Source of the DNA: Serilophus lunatus
Lineage: Eukaryota > Chordata > Aves > Passeriformes > Eurylaimidae
Direction of reading: 5' to 3'
DNA length: 64,000 nucleotides
NCBI GenBank assembly: GCA_013399895.1
Contig: VXBA01003290.1
Span: 1 to 64,000, forward strand
Part shown: positions 1-12,815 of the stretch, one piece after another
How the letters are laid out: each line of letters opens with the position of its first letter
Position numbering within the stretch: position 1 is the first letter of the stretch
The notes under the pieces: generated by a model
What the model was told of the DNA's origin: nothing
The model's database searches: none
What the model saw: only the letters and a program-made list of their open reading frames with translations
Made by a program: the position numbers and the translations under genes

Positions 1-46
1 TCATAAGGGCATGCAAGCTTCTGGCCTGCGACAAGGGGTTGTCTGT

Positions 47-505
47 GAAGAAGATCACATCTACATATTTTTGAATTTCTCCAAGGATGATGACTCAACC
101 CCTTCTCCGGACAACCTGTGCCAGTGCTTCATAATCCTTTTGGTGAAGAATTTTTTCTCCATATCACAACTTGAGGCTTTTTTCTCTAGTCCAATCACTT
201 ACTACTTGAGAGCAGAGAACAACCCCTGTCTTGCTACAATCTCCCTTCAGGTAGTTGTAAAAATGGAAAAGGTCTCCCCTAGTCACCTTTTTTCCTGGTT
301 AAACAATACCAGTTCTCTCATAATCTTCTTATAGTGTGGGGCTCAAAACTGAACACAGTAATTGAGGTGTGGTCTCACCAGTGCTTATAAAAAGAGGAAA
401 ATCACTACCCAGGTCCCGCTGACCATACTATTTTGGATACAAGCCAGGATTCCCCTGGTCTTCTTGTCCACCTTGAGACACTGCTGGCACATATTCGGCT
501 GGATA
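47..505 (-). mobile_element. CR1 LINE fragment, 3' half, internally deleted
   Basis: The plus strand reads as the complement of the 3' part of a CR1 retrotransposon. Diagnostic phrases are the 'gatgactcaacc' block near 90, 'ttcaggtagttgtaaaaatgg' at about 247, and 'gggctcaaaactgaacacag' near 340. The last phrase is the complement of the ORF2 region that encodes the conserved PHLEYCVQFW-like stretch near the end of the reverse transcriptase. Compared with the usual CR1 order, two pieces are missing: one around 170 (between the 3' UTR and the end of ORF2) and one around 330. The copy ends abruptly near 505, so it is 5'-truncated as most CR1 copies are. It encodes nothing intact. The exact left edge is uncertain by about 20 bases. 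Confidence 0.85.
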
Positions 506-3500
506 GAGTAAGTTGAATACAAGAAGAGAAGATTTAGGATTCTACTGATATCTCCAGCATATCAGGTAGAAAGCTGAAAGTGTTAATATTAACATATGCA
601 TCTGGGTTTTCAAAGTTTTTTGGAGATATGGCATCTGTAAAGTGTCAGATTTTACAAGCACATTGGTTGGTCTGAAACTAAATTGCTCCAAACCAAGTTG
701 AAGACATAGGCAAGCTCTCCTCTTTTCCTGTTTCCTGGACAAATATCAAGACATTATGGCCTTAGTGTATACTTCTTCCAAAGCTTCCTTAACTTGATAA
801 GAGAAGACTCTTCTAGTGTTGGAGTGGAGAGAATGACTGGAATAGACCTGAACAGTAGCAATTTTTTGCCTCAACAGCATCCCACATGGGTAAATGATAT
901 AATGATATACAGAATGTAGGCATATTTTGAACATTCAGTTGGGCAAAGTCCTAAAATACTTCCTTACAGAGAAGGAAAAAATATTTTTTTTTCCTGTCTG
1001 TATATCAATCACTATTCTGATTGTTATGAAGAATAATTATTTGGACCAATTTTTCAGCTATAACAGCAGTGGAAAGGCATAACAGCAGCGTAAAAAGCCA
1101 GCTTTCCTCTTCCACAACATTTGTTACTTTGGGCAATTTCTCCAAAGATGCTGAGGGAATGGAAAATAGAAATCTTATTTCTTTCTAACCCAGGAAGGTC
1201 CTGAGCTTTGAGAAGCATCTTTTCCTTAGAAAATTAAAAAGAAATATATCCATAAATGAACAAAATTAAAACTATTTGTTGGAACTCCTTTGACATGTTT
1301 GTTTTTTTTCCAGTTGGGTTTGAGGACATGAAAAGTCACCTGCCATCTAGGTGCAGGGTCAGCAGGGGGTGCCCTGCTTCTTCAGGAGATGGATGAGGAT
1401 TTCCTGCCCTATTAGGAGACAGGAGGGTTTGGTAGGTATGGAGAGGCACCACCCTCAGTGACTTGTACTTGTGAGAGAGAATTAGTCACTGTAGGCCACA
1501 TCCTTTTCTCTTTACTGAGATTTTGTTCAGTCTTCCTCTATATGTGCAAGGACCGAGCAAGAAAGTGAGTCAGGGCTGGTTGCTCTTTTCCTAGTGTCTG
1601 AGTAACAACAGTATGATCGCTCCATTAAAGGGGAGATGGTACTTTGAAAGAGAGATTGATGAAATTAAATCATAGGTAGGGCTAAATTGAGACCTCGGCC
1701 TCTATCATCAAGGACAGGTACCACAGCAACAGAAGAGGGGTTTTGTGTTACATAAGGAAGACAGTCCTTTGTGACTGCATCCTCATAAGACAGAGCTCCA
1801 CTTGGGAGATGGGGCAGCAATGGGACATATTCCCCTTCAACAGAGGAAACCTTGTCTCCTCACTGTCAGGTGGGGCACAAAGATAGAAATAACCAACAGG
1901 GACTGCCCTTTATTCAGGCTATCAAGATTCCATCAGAATTGCAGTATAGCACAGAAAATAGCCATAAAATAACCAGAAAATAACACAGAACACAGCAATA
2001 TACAATTATTTATCTTGATTTGCAGATGATCAGAGAAGAGAATTTATTTTGCTTTCTGCGGTCTTTCACAATCCATAGGAACGTCCTTCATTTAAGACTC
2101 AGTTTCCAAAGAGAAACTCTTACTCTGGGAGGCTATTGTTAAGGGATGATCCTGAGAGTAGTTTGGTGATAGTCCATCCATTGGTGTCTTCCCAAAGCTG
2201 ACTGCCTTCTCTAGAAACCATGAGGGGGATGTAGTATAGATACGGCTCTGCGCATGCCAGATGCAACCTGCAGCACATCAGACAACGCTGCTATCAAGTG
2301 GTGTAGCAAAATGGGTACATAAAAGGTTTTTCAGGTTGATTTGCATTTCTGGAGTGGCAAACAAGATAGAACTGTAGCTCACTAATTCTGTATCACAGTT
2401 GGATTCAATACTCTTGCTCTCAGATTTAGGTGTCTGAGAGTGCAGCTGCAGGTTGCAGGTTCCAGCATCATCTTGGTATGAGGTAATCAGGTAGGAAGAT
2501 TGGATACATGAGCAAGTAACAAAGAAAGGATCAGACCATCACCATGTAGATATTGAAGGCCTCCAGAAGTTTAGGTCATGATGACTCAGCTGTTATACCA
2601 ATGGATTAAGGTTTTTTTCTTTTTGAAATAGTTACAAATTTGAGTGGACATTTGACAAAATCAACTGTTGCTAGCTGTCTTAGAGAAACACTTGCAGACA
2701 ACTTTTGCCATAATGGAAAATACATATATTGGAACATAAAGGTGCTTCTTCATGGTTTCTTATTGTTATCATTGTTGTTATGGATTGCTACACTGTAACT
2801 GTTAAGTAGCCCTTGATCTATTCCAAAGTCTAAAAGGGGGAAGGAAAAACCTATAAAACATATTGGCCCTTCAAATAATAATAAAAAAGAGTTCCTTTGG
2901 TGCAGCTGAGGTCAGGAAGTAATTGATCATAGCAGGAGCCTGGATTCATGCTCTACTATGTCTGAAAAAAGTCTGATTAGAGAGGAGGAGGATGTTACCT
3001 CTGGACTAGAGTAATTGACACCTGAAACATATAGGAGGATTTTTATTCTAGCCCAGGGAAGGATAATAGGAAAACATCTTCACAGGAGAGGAATTGAGTG
3101 AATTCCTATGCCAAACAGAGCAGTCACATTTCACATTGAAAATGAAGGGACAGTTTTTCTGAACTATGAATCTTTTTTCCCTGCAATAAGACCATTTGAC
3201 ATTATCTTCCATTAATATATGAAACCTAATAAGAGGAGGAAAAAGCTCAGAAAACTTAAAAAATTTCCATTTTGAAGAGATAGAGCAGCCTATGACCTGG
3301 CGGGATGCCATTGTATGATGCAGGGCTTTGTGGAAATCAAGTTGTAACAGTGAACAACTTGAAACAGAGTGCTGAGCTGTCAGATAAGTCACCGTCAGTA
3401 AATGTTAACTTCTATTTGTTATGTTTGGAAGACAAATACCATGCCCACGTACCAGACAGGGCAGGGTTAGACTGTGGGGGTGAGGAAGGGAGGAAGGCAG

Positions 3501-3930
3501 ACCAGAGGAAGGAAGATATCCTTTGTAAATAAATAGAAATGTCAGTCTTCCCCATTTACCTAGGTTGCATTGCTCATGACCCTGTTACACAAGCAGGCAG
3601 TGGGGCAAGTCAGAGAAAGGCCATCTCTGTCCTAGGAGGACAAAAGATGTAAGTTTTTTTAAAATGAGATTTACATTCTAATATATTTGTTAATGAAACT
3701 AACAATCACAGTTAACTCCATGTGGAAATCCATGAAAAACTTTGGCCCCATTCTTTTATATATTCTTTGCAGATTTATGTAAAAACATACATAGTATTTC
3801 TATAAATGACAACAATTAATACTTCCATTACATTAGTGCACAGAGCTTTCAGTCAGAAAGCACTCTTTTATGATTAGTATATAGAATAACAAATAGGAAA
3901 GGGACACGTGGAATTATAATATAGGGTTTC

Positions 3931-3976
3931 ATTTATATTATGATTATTATATTATTTATATTATGATTGTTACCAT
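3931..3976. repeat. 23-bp tandem duplication, AT-rich
   Basis: The 15-mer ATTTATATTATGATT occurs at 3931-3945 and again at 3954-3968, so the period is 23 bp. The last 8 bases of the two units differ. It is a simple local duplication in AT-rich DNA. Confidence 0.7.
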
Positions 3977-5848
3977 GATATAAATAAAACGAGTATTTGC
4001 AGACTTTAGACATTTTACTCAGTACAGCTTGTCAGAGTAATTTTGTCTACATTTCTAATAGAAAATAATGCTTATTGAGAACGATGCCCCCCTCTCCTCT
4101 CCAATCTTAAGCACATAAAAGGCAAGAGTTTTTAAAATGTTTGAAAAGATGACTAAAAATAATTTAACATATATTCACAGTTAAAAAATAACATTTCTAG
4201 CAATATGTTTTTGTTTTCCCACTTTCACTTTTATGACTGACTGTGCTAGTGGAAATAGAGGAAAAGAAGTAGTCACCTCCTCTGTTTATTTTATTCTTTG
4301 AGGTTTTACCTGACAAGGCATGTATTCCAAATAGACGCATAATTGAGGCAACACTGGTGAATTTCATAGATGTGCAGTTATAGAAGTGAGGCAGAAAGAA
4401 AGCTTATTTCTAGGCATTGGCTGGTGTAGTCTGTTACAAGTGGTAGCATACTCTAAGCTCTCTGATGATGTTCCAAAAGGTCCTAATACACCGTGTCAGA
4501 AGCAATGGATACAATTGGGCCAACAGTATTACAGCTCCTTTCTCGTGTCTCTGGCAAGTTAACAGGATTTCCTAGGACTTGAATCTGATTCTGAGCCATT
4601 GCTCTTCCAGCCAACCCTCTAAGCAGCTTCCAAACAAGTTGAAGGCACCTGGCTTTGGTGTTCAGTGGGACACAGAGCAGTGTCCCTTGCAACTTTGCCA
4701 GGCAGAGATGACCCATCACACTTCTGACAGGGGATCTTCCTGCATTTTCTGCAAATTAGGTCTCCTCAAATGTTCTCCCTCTACTTAGTAATGTACTTCG
4801 AGCTGTTCAGCAAAATGGGGTGATTTGTTAGCGAGCAAAGACTGCATTGCCCTCCCCACCATAGATAGTTGTCTTCTCCAAAGAGCAAGCTATGGAAGTG
4901 TTTTCACTTCAGAGCTTGTATTTAATTAATGTGTATTGTTTGCCAATGTTTTTGAACAGGTTACACAGCATGTGTTATCTTGTCTTGCTCATTCACACTG
5001 AGTTGATATTGGCTGGTCCATCCTGCAGAGAAGCTCACTGTTTTTTTGGCCCTTAAACAGAATTAAGTGCTTCACTTCCAGCAGCAGCAGAACCCTCTTG
5101 ATCGGGCCCATTGGGGTCTTTGGTCTTGTGCAGTTAGGTGAGCCCTGTGGCCAAGTGCCAAGTACTTGAGCTGTCAGGAGAAGTAAGTAGCCTCCTGATT
5201 TGGCCAGACTAGCCAACTTACCTCTCTTCCCAAGTACAGTTAAACTTCTGTTGCTCATCTCTTTATACAGGCAACTAGACAAGGATGATAGTAACAACAC
5301 CTCCTTATCTCTTTCCCTGGTCCTTCTTAAGAACCAAGTTAATAGTTGATGTACAGATTACAGCAGTGCTGATAAGGTGCTGTGAAGCTCTTGTCCTATT
5401 AGTTAACTCTCTGTTGATATACATAGGGCAGTTCACATCTTTCAGCACTGCTATTTCAGCTCATCTGCAGATTTAGTCAGGCTGGTTACATTGGTTACAC
5501 CTATTATACATATTTTCAAAGTTTTCTCTTTAATTAGCATAGGCTTGAAGCCCAGCTACTTTAGTGTGTTTCTTTTTGCTCACTTACTTTTTGATTTTTT
5601 TCTAATAGAAGTTGAATGTCTGGTGTCTTCCAGTGTCTTTGAGTGTGGTAACTGTAGGCACAGGTTTATGATTCTTTTATCTCACCCTTATCATACACAT
5701 AATTTGATGTAGTAATTGCCTGCAGTCCATGGTGTTATTTCGGAGTGGAGTTGGCAATACATAATAGAGATTAACAATCAAAGCTGGACTTTGAAGTATC
5801 AGAGAGTGTTAAGATGGCATGGTGCTTTCTAGATGTATCAAACATGCT

Positions 5849-6082
5849 CTATTTACCACCATTCTGCCTGCCACACTTATGCCGGTTTATGCCTGTTAAT
5901 GAATGAACTGCTTGGACATGGTCTATAGCCTCTTGAGCAATTATTTTAGTCTTTGCTACTGCAGTGATGATTTGGCTACAAATAACTTTATCTTTCTCTA
6001 CAGCTAGTTCTGGTTCAAGCAGTAATTGCTCACGTAGCTGTGGTATGGCTGTTCCTTCTGCAGACTCCACAGAAATATCCCT
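5849..6082 (-). other. Unidentified open reading frame of about 77 codons
   Basis: The minus strand is open between a TAG just upstream of 6082 and a stop at 5849. There is no ATG near the beginning (a GTG is at about 6068), so if coding it would be an exon or a pseudogene fragment. The predicted peptide is rich in Glu, Ala, Ile and Lys in its middle (around LREQLLLEPELAVEKDK and ITAVAKTK) and could form helices. It then becomes basic with two Cys and ends in NGGK. I do not recognise a family. No clear splice acceptor or neighbouring exon was found, so chance remains a real explanation. Confidence 0.2.
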
Positions 6083-9000
6083 ATCCTAGTAAATTCTGTA
6101 AGTTGACATTGTTAGTACTGTGTTTCTTCATGTTACGAAAATGATGGAATATGTTAAAAAGGAGTTCTTCATATTCGGCAAAAACTTGTTGAAAGCAGCA
6201 GCAAAAGTCGAAAGCATAAGAAGTACTTAAAAGATAGACTACTACAGACTTTAGTAGAGAGACTGGCTTCCCAATATTTGGGTGTTTTTTCTCTTTTTGA
6301 GCAGGACTATATTTCTGAGATTTAAAAACCGCTTTGAAGATAAATCATTATTTTTAATAATATCTGTCTTTAGAGTCCTAAGCAGGTTCAGATATAATCC
6401 TATTGTGATAGGGCCTGGAGAAACACACATAGGACCCTATATCAAATTGCAAGGCATCAAACAAGGCCTGGTTAAATAGGTTATTGGAAAAAAACCTGCC
6501 AAACCTGAAGTAAGAAAAACTATATGAGGTTTAGCATAGACTAGCTACGTGCAAAATTTATAGGAGTGAGATAGGGCAATTTCTGTAGTCCAACTACTCA
6601 TCTGAGAGGAACAATACTGAAACAAATGTTATGGGAGAAAAGCAGCATGTATGTTTGATGGCAAAGTCTAGGACTACAGTGGAGGATGCATTAGTCTGGG
6701 ACCTTCTGGCTAACAGCTATGGTTTTATCCCACAAAGCCAAATAAGCAAGTTGTGGTGTCAGTTAACAAATGGTTGAGGTAACACTTCACCTAACATGAT
6801 CAGGGGAAACTGGGGACCTTCTGGGAGGGCTAACTAGAAACAGTGTGCCATGTAACAGGCTTTGGAAAAAGTGTACTAGTGATTCTCAAATAGTTGACAT
6901 CTATTCCAAAAGGTATCCCAAAATCTGGGTGGCTATCTGAGCTCAACTGAACCCATCATTAATAAGTTCATTCCCAGGATTAATGACCATGCAGTACAGT
7001 ACGTGCGTGTTAGTGAAGCCACAAATAAATTATGAAAGTTAATAAGTGTTTCTCTGAATAAGGAGAATTATTCCTCAGGGAACCACAAAATATGCTATTA
7101 AGACTTTAACAAAATAGGCGGCCTCTACCATTTTGGAATTGTGGCTTGTTTTGTTAAATAAGGCAGTAATTGTTTTTGCTTTAATAGCGTGACTAGCCAG
7201 ATATTCCTGCTTGAGCTCTTTCACTGTTTCTCGGGGTGAGAAGGTCAGATCCAACCTTTAAAATTTGATTTGGAAAATAGAACTAAGGGGGGAGAAGTCA
7301 AACAGAATGGGGTTATGTGTATAGTTACAGGTCTACAGGAACGCTCACTAACCAGATCTCGTGTGCAACGGTCTTCTCCACGTTGCCAGACTTCTCTGCC
7401 TTTCAAGCATGTGTGAATGTATAAAGAATCAATGCTGTGTATTTTCCATTAAAATGAATAGAGATGACCTTTGCATAACTACTATCTGGAATGACATTGC
7501 AGGAGGTCTTGTTTGAAATGTCTAAGATTATGCTGCAATAGCCTTTGAACATTATGTGCACATGAACAGACAAATTGTGTCACTGGGAGGACAGTGCTGT
7601 ATTTGATTAGCACTGTGACGCAGGGAGGAAGATGGATCAGAGAGAAAAACACCTGCAAGGAGACCAGAAGTAAGCAGATACTGAGGATAACAAGTAAATA
7701 AGAATAACAAGAAATGAGCAAAAACTGTATTGGTAGTTACTTGAGGGCTTCTGGAAGAGCTTTGGGTTCATCTTCAGAAGATATAGCCAGCAGAGATAAA
7801 CTGGCCATTCCAGCTGAGATCTGGGCCCTCACAGTAAACTTCAGAGTTTCAGTGGTTCTAACTTGAAATATTTTTTAGAAGGACACATGAGCTTTTGTAC
7901 AACAGCAGTGGAAATTAGATGGCCACTGATTTTCAGAAATCCACGAACAAACATTACTGTAAATACTACTCTCTCTTCATCTGGGCTACTACTGCACAGT
8001 TAAAAGGAACTTTTCAGAGCTTCTGTTAGCCAATTTCACATGGCATGAAGCTTTTATGAATCCAGTTTTTTAGAACACAACAGAAAAACCCCAACCCACC
8101 AGTCTTTGGTTAGTGTAATGAATTTCAGACAAGCTGGTCCAAAAATGGACCCTGTGGTCATCATGTAAAAGTCAACGCTTTCCGGGGGTGACGACATTTT
8201 CTTATCATAATATTTCCTTAAGGTTAAAAGAGGAAATAAATATTCCATTTCAGATACCACTACGTGATAACTGTTGGCATGTATTCACCAATTTAAGTAG
8301 TTCCTGGTGTTAGATAATTTGGTCCTGAAGCTAGGTGAAAGGAGCTCAGTTTTGCTGCAGATTTCTGGTTCTAAAGCTAATAACAAACCTCAAGGCATGA
8401 AAATGAAGGCAGAATGAGCTCATTCCAACTCAGATGCTGTATATGAACATTCTGTGGGCAGAATTTGAAATTTCTTTCTTAATCTGTGCCCAAACGCTGA
8501 AGTAAGAATCTACTCTAATCAAACCAAAGAAGCAGCTTGCATAAATGCTTTGAAACAGGATTGACAAATTTCTGTAGAGCTCTGCTGACAAGTGGTTATT
8601 TCTCCTGTGTTAATATCATTACAGGAAAGTATTGGAACAAGAAAATAAACAAAAAGGCACATTGACTTAAGGTTGAGCGGGAGAATGAGGATAGCTGAAG
8701 TTCACTGGGAATTTTGCCATAGATTTTGGTGAATCCCAGGACGTCATGTATTCTGTTTCCCTTTAAATGTTTGCAGAAGACTGAGATGAATATTGAAACC
8801 AATCTCCAGGTGCCAGTTTTTGTGTCGAGAGAATGTGTGTATGCACACACATGCTTTTTATTAAGATATTCTTTTGCTGTTTCAAATTTAACATAGAAAC
8901 TGTTTATTTTAACATGTGGCACCAACAGAAACATGGGGACAGACTGATGTGATCTGCTGTGAGCTAGTCTCAGTCTGACTGGTAACTGTCTTGTGTTTTG

Positions 9001-9332
9001 CCCTTGTTTTCCTCACAAATATGAGAGGCTGATCATGTCAAATCTCCAGGCGTTACTTTGTCATGCTTGCATATAGCAATCAACTTCCTCATTTCCCTTT
9101 AGTAGGAAAATGTAGTAAATTATTTTAGTTAGCGATGAAAGATTTAGTGTACATATTTACTTCACCTCACAGAGGGAAATTGTGGGTTTTTTAGAGAGAA
9201 CTGAATGTCAGTTCTATCAGTTTTGACTTCCCTTCTTAGGAAGAAGCAACAAGCAGTGCATGCAGTAAGATTGAAGGGGATAATAAGAGAAATTTCTGAA
9301 GGAGATAAAAATCAATTGCTTGCCCTATCAAA

Positions 9333-9354
9333 TTTTTTTTTTGGGGGGGGGGGN
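9333..9354. repeat. T10G11 homopolymer junction with an ambiguous base
   Basis: Ten T (9333-9342) run directly into eleven G (9343-9353) followed by a single N at 9354. The N probably marks an unresolved homopolymer length in the assembly. Confidence 0.9.
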
Positions 9355-12300
9355 AGGGGAAAAAGACAACTTCTGAAAATAGTGGATGTTAGCGGTGGAA
9401 GTTCAGAGAAACTGATTCTGAAATGATATGCTGTGGCATTTCTTGGTGGAAGCCAACCAATAAAATTAGTGGAATATGAAAAAGTCTCAAGGAAGAATGA
9501 GACTCAACTTTGAGCTGATTATTAAGGCACACTGCTTAGTTCTTTTTAAGGCTGTTCCATTGGGAAGAAGTTGACTATACGTTGCTTTTGCACAGTAAGC
9601 TGATGAGATATATAGGTACTTTCCTAGTACAAGGAAAAGTGTGGGTATGTATCCCTAAGTCAGAAAAGTGTGGAGGACTCAATGAATTTAGGAAGATGTT
9701 TGTAAGCCTAGTGGGAGGTCCAGGGGATTCTTAGTGACTTGGGAAAGTTGGGTCAACTTTTGCAAACATCCTGCGAGGTCCTTTCTTGCTCTGTGTCATC
9801 TTCTTAGCTCACCGTACAGCTTCTTAATTTCCCTCCTCCATCTAAAAGCAGTTGCATGTCTGGCTTGAAGATGTTTAAACTCTGAGAGTTTCAGTGACTA
9901 CCAGTATATTTCTTCATGCTAACTCATTGTTTGGTTTGTCTTCAGCAAATACCATCACTTCTGTTTAGAAGAAGCATGTGGTGCTGAACCTAAAAACAAA
10001 CGGTACACATGGGAATAACAGATAATTACTATGTCAAAGTAAACTACAATCTAGTAAGGATGGAAAATCCACTTCTGGCCACTGTTGTAGTGAATGATGA
10101 CATTAAGAACAGACAACTCCATAATGGAAATGGCTTGGATTTGCTTTATTTTACATGGCAAGCACTTGCTTAAGCATAACAATGAGCAAAATAACAAAAT
10201 AATTTGTTGAGACTGACTCTCTGTTAATGATATACCATAGCATAGCAGGTGTCTACACATACAATGGTTGTTTAATCAGCATTTCTGAGTTCCTCTGAGT
10301 CTGCCAAGAAAAAATATTCAGTACTGGAAATTAAATCTCAGAAGATAATTTGGAAAAGGCAATTAGCTGGTCTGACTGGGTTAAAAAGAGTGGTTTATAA
10401 GAATCTTCCTAAGTGAAAAGGTGCTCAGGCAAGCTCCAGGTGTATCAAGAACTGCATGGCTATTCTACTTGTACCTGTATGCTGCAGACTTGATTTCATT
10501 AAAGCAGAAGAGTTCCAGCTTTTCATGTGAAACTATATTTTACAAATTTTAAATTTTCACATATACTTCTGTTGTCTTCTGACCTGGTGTCTTTTAAAAG
10601 TACCAGTGGTTTTTAGAAATTCAAAAGGAGGGTGTCTAGAATACCTTCAAAGACAGCTATAGATAGTATCATCCAATGTGCTTCTCTAAGAATATGTATT
10701 TTTGCTTTCTATGAAGGACCTGTTTATTCTTCTTTTTCATACAGCTTTGTGAAATCTAGATCACAACTAAATGATATGTGACTGAAGATAAAAGAGGTAA
10801 TAAAGGTAGAATGATAATGATGAATTTACTAAGGTTGCATTTGCCTCATTTTAGAGAATGCTTTACTAATAATTTATAATTTTCTCAAACTTTTCCATTC
10901 CTCAGAGAAACTTCAGTGATTACTGAGATTGGATTAATATATAAAATCATATAGGTAGCCCTAAATGACACAATGTCTGCATTATATAGAGAAAATTATG
11001 AATGCATTTAGGCTACAATATTTACTCTGAGGGATAGTTTGATTAAATGACATAAAAAATTTTTCGCTTATTCTACAAAGGCATATTTAGAACATTATAT
11101 GTAACATTTCAAGAACTTAACACAAAATCTGATAATTTTTTTTTTATGCTGGATGCAGAATGCTATTGTCATTTTCTTCTTACAGTACTTTATGTAAACA
11201 CAGGTAATAATTTGATGTTAAAAAAGAGAAAAATTGGGTTTTGGTTGTATTTCTTATATATATTTCTATTTTATATTTGTTAGGATGTTTCCCTTCAATG
11301 ATGGCTTATTAGAGTAGCAGTTTGTAAATAGGTGCTATTTAGGGGAGATAAAATCATTCCAGTAAGACACAATACAGTGAAAATATATCAATTCTAATTT
11401 AGCTTTACATAGAGGAGCATCAGAGAAATGAAAATGTAGTCTTATAAATGTAGGAGATAAACCTTTGTCTTCACATTTCCAAAGGAAGAACCACATCCTG
11501 TGAGGTGCTCAGCATCTGCTGCCCTAATCAATACAGCTGAGAGTTGGCTTTTCTCGATAGGCTTGTTCTTCTAGCCAGCAACTGTCTGGCTAGAAGAAAG
11601 CATTATTGTTTGGTGTGAGGCGGGAAAAAGAATGATATGTTTTATGGGAAATCTAAATCATCTTGTCATCATATAACTCAAAGATGGCCAAGTATGTTTT
11701 TCCTCAAATTTATTTAAACAAACAAATGTAATTCTTAGGTTTAGGCCTTGGAAGCCAAGTTTCCGTCCAGCATGAATTTAGGACATAAAGATTTGTTTGT
11801 GATGGAAACAATGCCAGACACTTCTGCATAGCAGCGTAATGGAGCACCGCTAGAATGTAGCTTATAAAACTGGATTCAGGGAAACAGAGCTGCTCTGTCT
11901 AATTTGGCCTCTGCCATGTGATTACAATAGCATAATTGTGCAGCTTGGAAGCCTTTCCCTTTCTGCTGAAACGATGCAGTATTCAAACACGTGTTAGAGT
12001 GTTTCTTCATCGAAAGGCCAGAGCTGAAGCCACTGCATATCCTCCAAACCCTCCTCCAAGATGGATCCTTCTTGTGCTGCCATGACTTCCTGTGGTGACT
12101 GCATGCTGGCACCTGCATGTGGTTCTTAGATCAGCCCAGCACCCTGGTACAACCACATCATCTTAGAGCATCGCATTTTTCTAACAGTTTGTGGAGTAAA
12201 ATCCCCCTGATTTGGAGTATTTCCTCTTCTGCATTCGACAGCGGTACTTGGTCAGTGAAGATTATTTGTACATTCAGCCTGTGTTGATGTTTGGGACATG

Positions 12301-12523
12301 CATGAGGGATACTTACTGAGTGGAAACCATTCACAATGTGAATTTTTTTGGAGCCTAGTCCAAAGTTTTATGGAAAGTATTTCTATAATCCGAAAAGAGC
12401 TGAGCTTCATTTCCTAGTCAAGGTACACATAGAGAATAACCTTTTTCCAACAACAAATCTATGAAACGGAAGAAGGAAAACCAACCTTTCAGTATTGCAG
12501 TGTGTATTCCTTCATGTTCATAA
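9355..12523. other. Unique AT-rich sequence, no gene recognised
   Basis: No coding or RNA gene and no retroelement is recognisable. The one structured item is the perfect hairpin at 11566-11598. An open frame of 80 codons on the minus strand (11876-12118) has no recognisable motif. Confidence 0.6.
11566..11598. repeat. Perfect 13-bp inverted repeat with 7-nt loop
   Basis: TTCTTCTAGCCAG at 11566-11578 is exactly complementary to CTGGCTAGAAGAA at 11586-11598, separated by CAACTGT. The pairing stops at both outer edges, so this is shorter than a typical pre-microRNA stem. It could be a palindrome left by a DNA transposon, a chance hairpin, or a structured transcript element. Confidence 0.9.
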
Positions 12524-12815
12524 AGTCACAGAATCATAGACTTATCCTGGTTTGGAAGGGATCCATGAGGATCATCGAGCCAAACTCCTAGCTCTGCAAA
12601 AGACAACCCAAACACTTCTTGAACTCCATCAGGCTTTGTTCTGAGATCACTTCCCTAGAGCCCCTGTTCCAGTGACCAAGAACCATCTGGGTTAAGAACC
12701 TTTGCCTAATATTCAACCTAAATCTCCCCTGGGACATCATCATGCTCTTTCCTTGGTCTTATTGCTGGTCACCTGAGAGAAGAAATCAGTGCCTGCACCT
12801 CCGTTTACCCTCACA
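12524..12815 (-). mobile_element. CR1 LINE 3'-end fragment
   Basis: The plus strand starts with 'cacagaatcatagac', the complement of the CR1 3' terminus. It continues through 'ccaaactcctagctctgcaa' and 'cttcttgaactccatcagg', then a 'tgttccagtgaccaagaacc' block near 12670 and 'gagagaagaaatcagtgcctg' near 12775. This matches a CR1 subfamily whose 3' UTR and ORF2 end carry 'ggctctgcacaggac' and 'cttcttgaactctgtcagg'. Only about 290 bases remain, all 3' UTR and the extreme end of ORF2, so this is a 5'-truncated copy with many substitutions. Confidence 0.85.

Larger units (their letters stand above)
506..9332. other. Unique AT-rich sequence, no gene recognised
   Basis: No coding exon, RNA gene or retroelement could be recognised in these 8.8 kb. 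Open frames are short (up to about 115 codons) and lack family motifs. Minor landmarks are an imperfect 23-bp tandem duplication at 3931-3976 and an unidentified 77-codon open frame on the minus strand at 5849-6082, both listed separately. Old, highly diverged repeats could be hidden here because they cannot be seen by eye. Confidence 0.6.
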
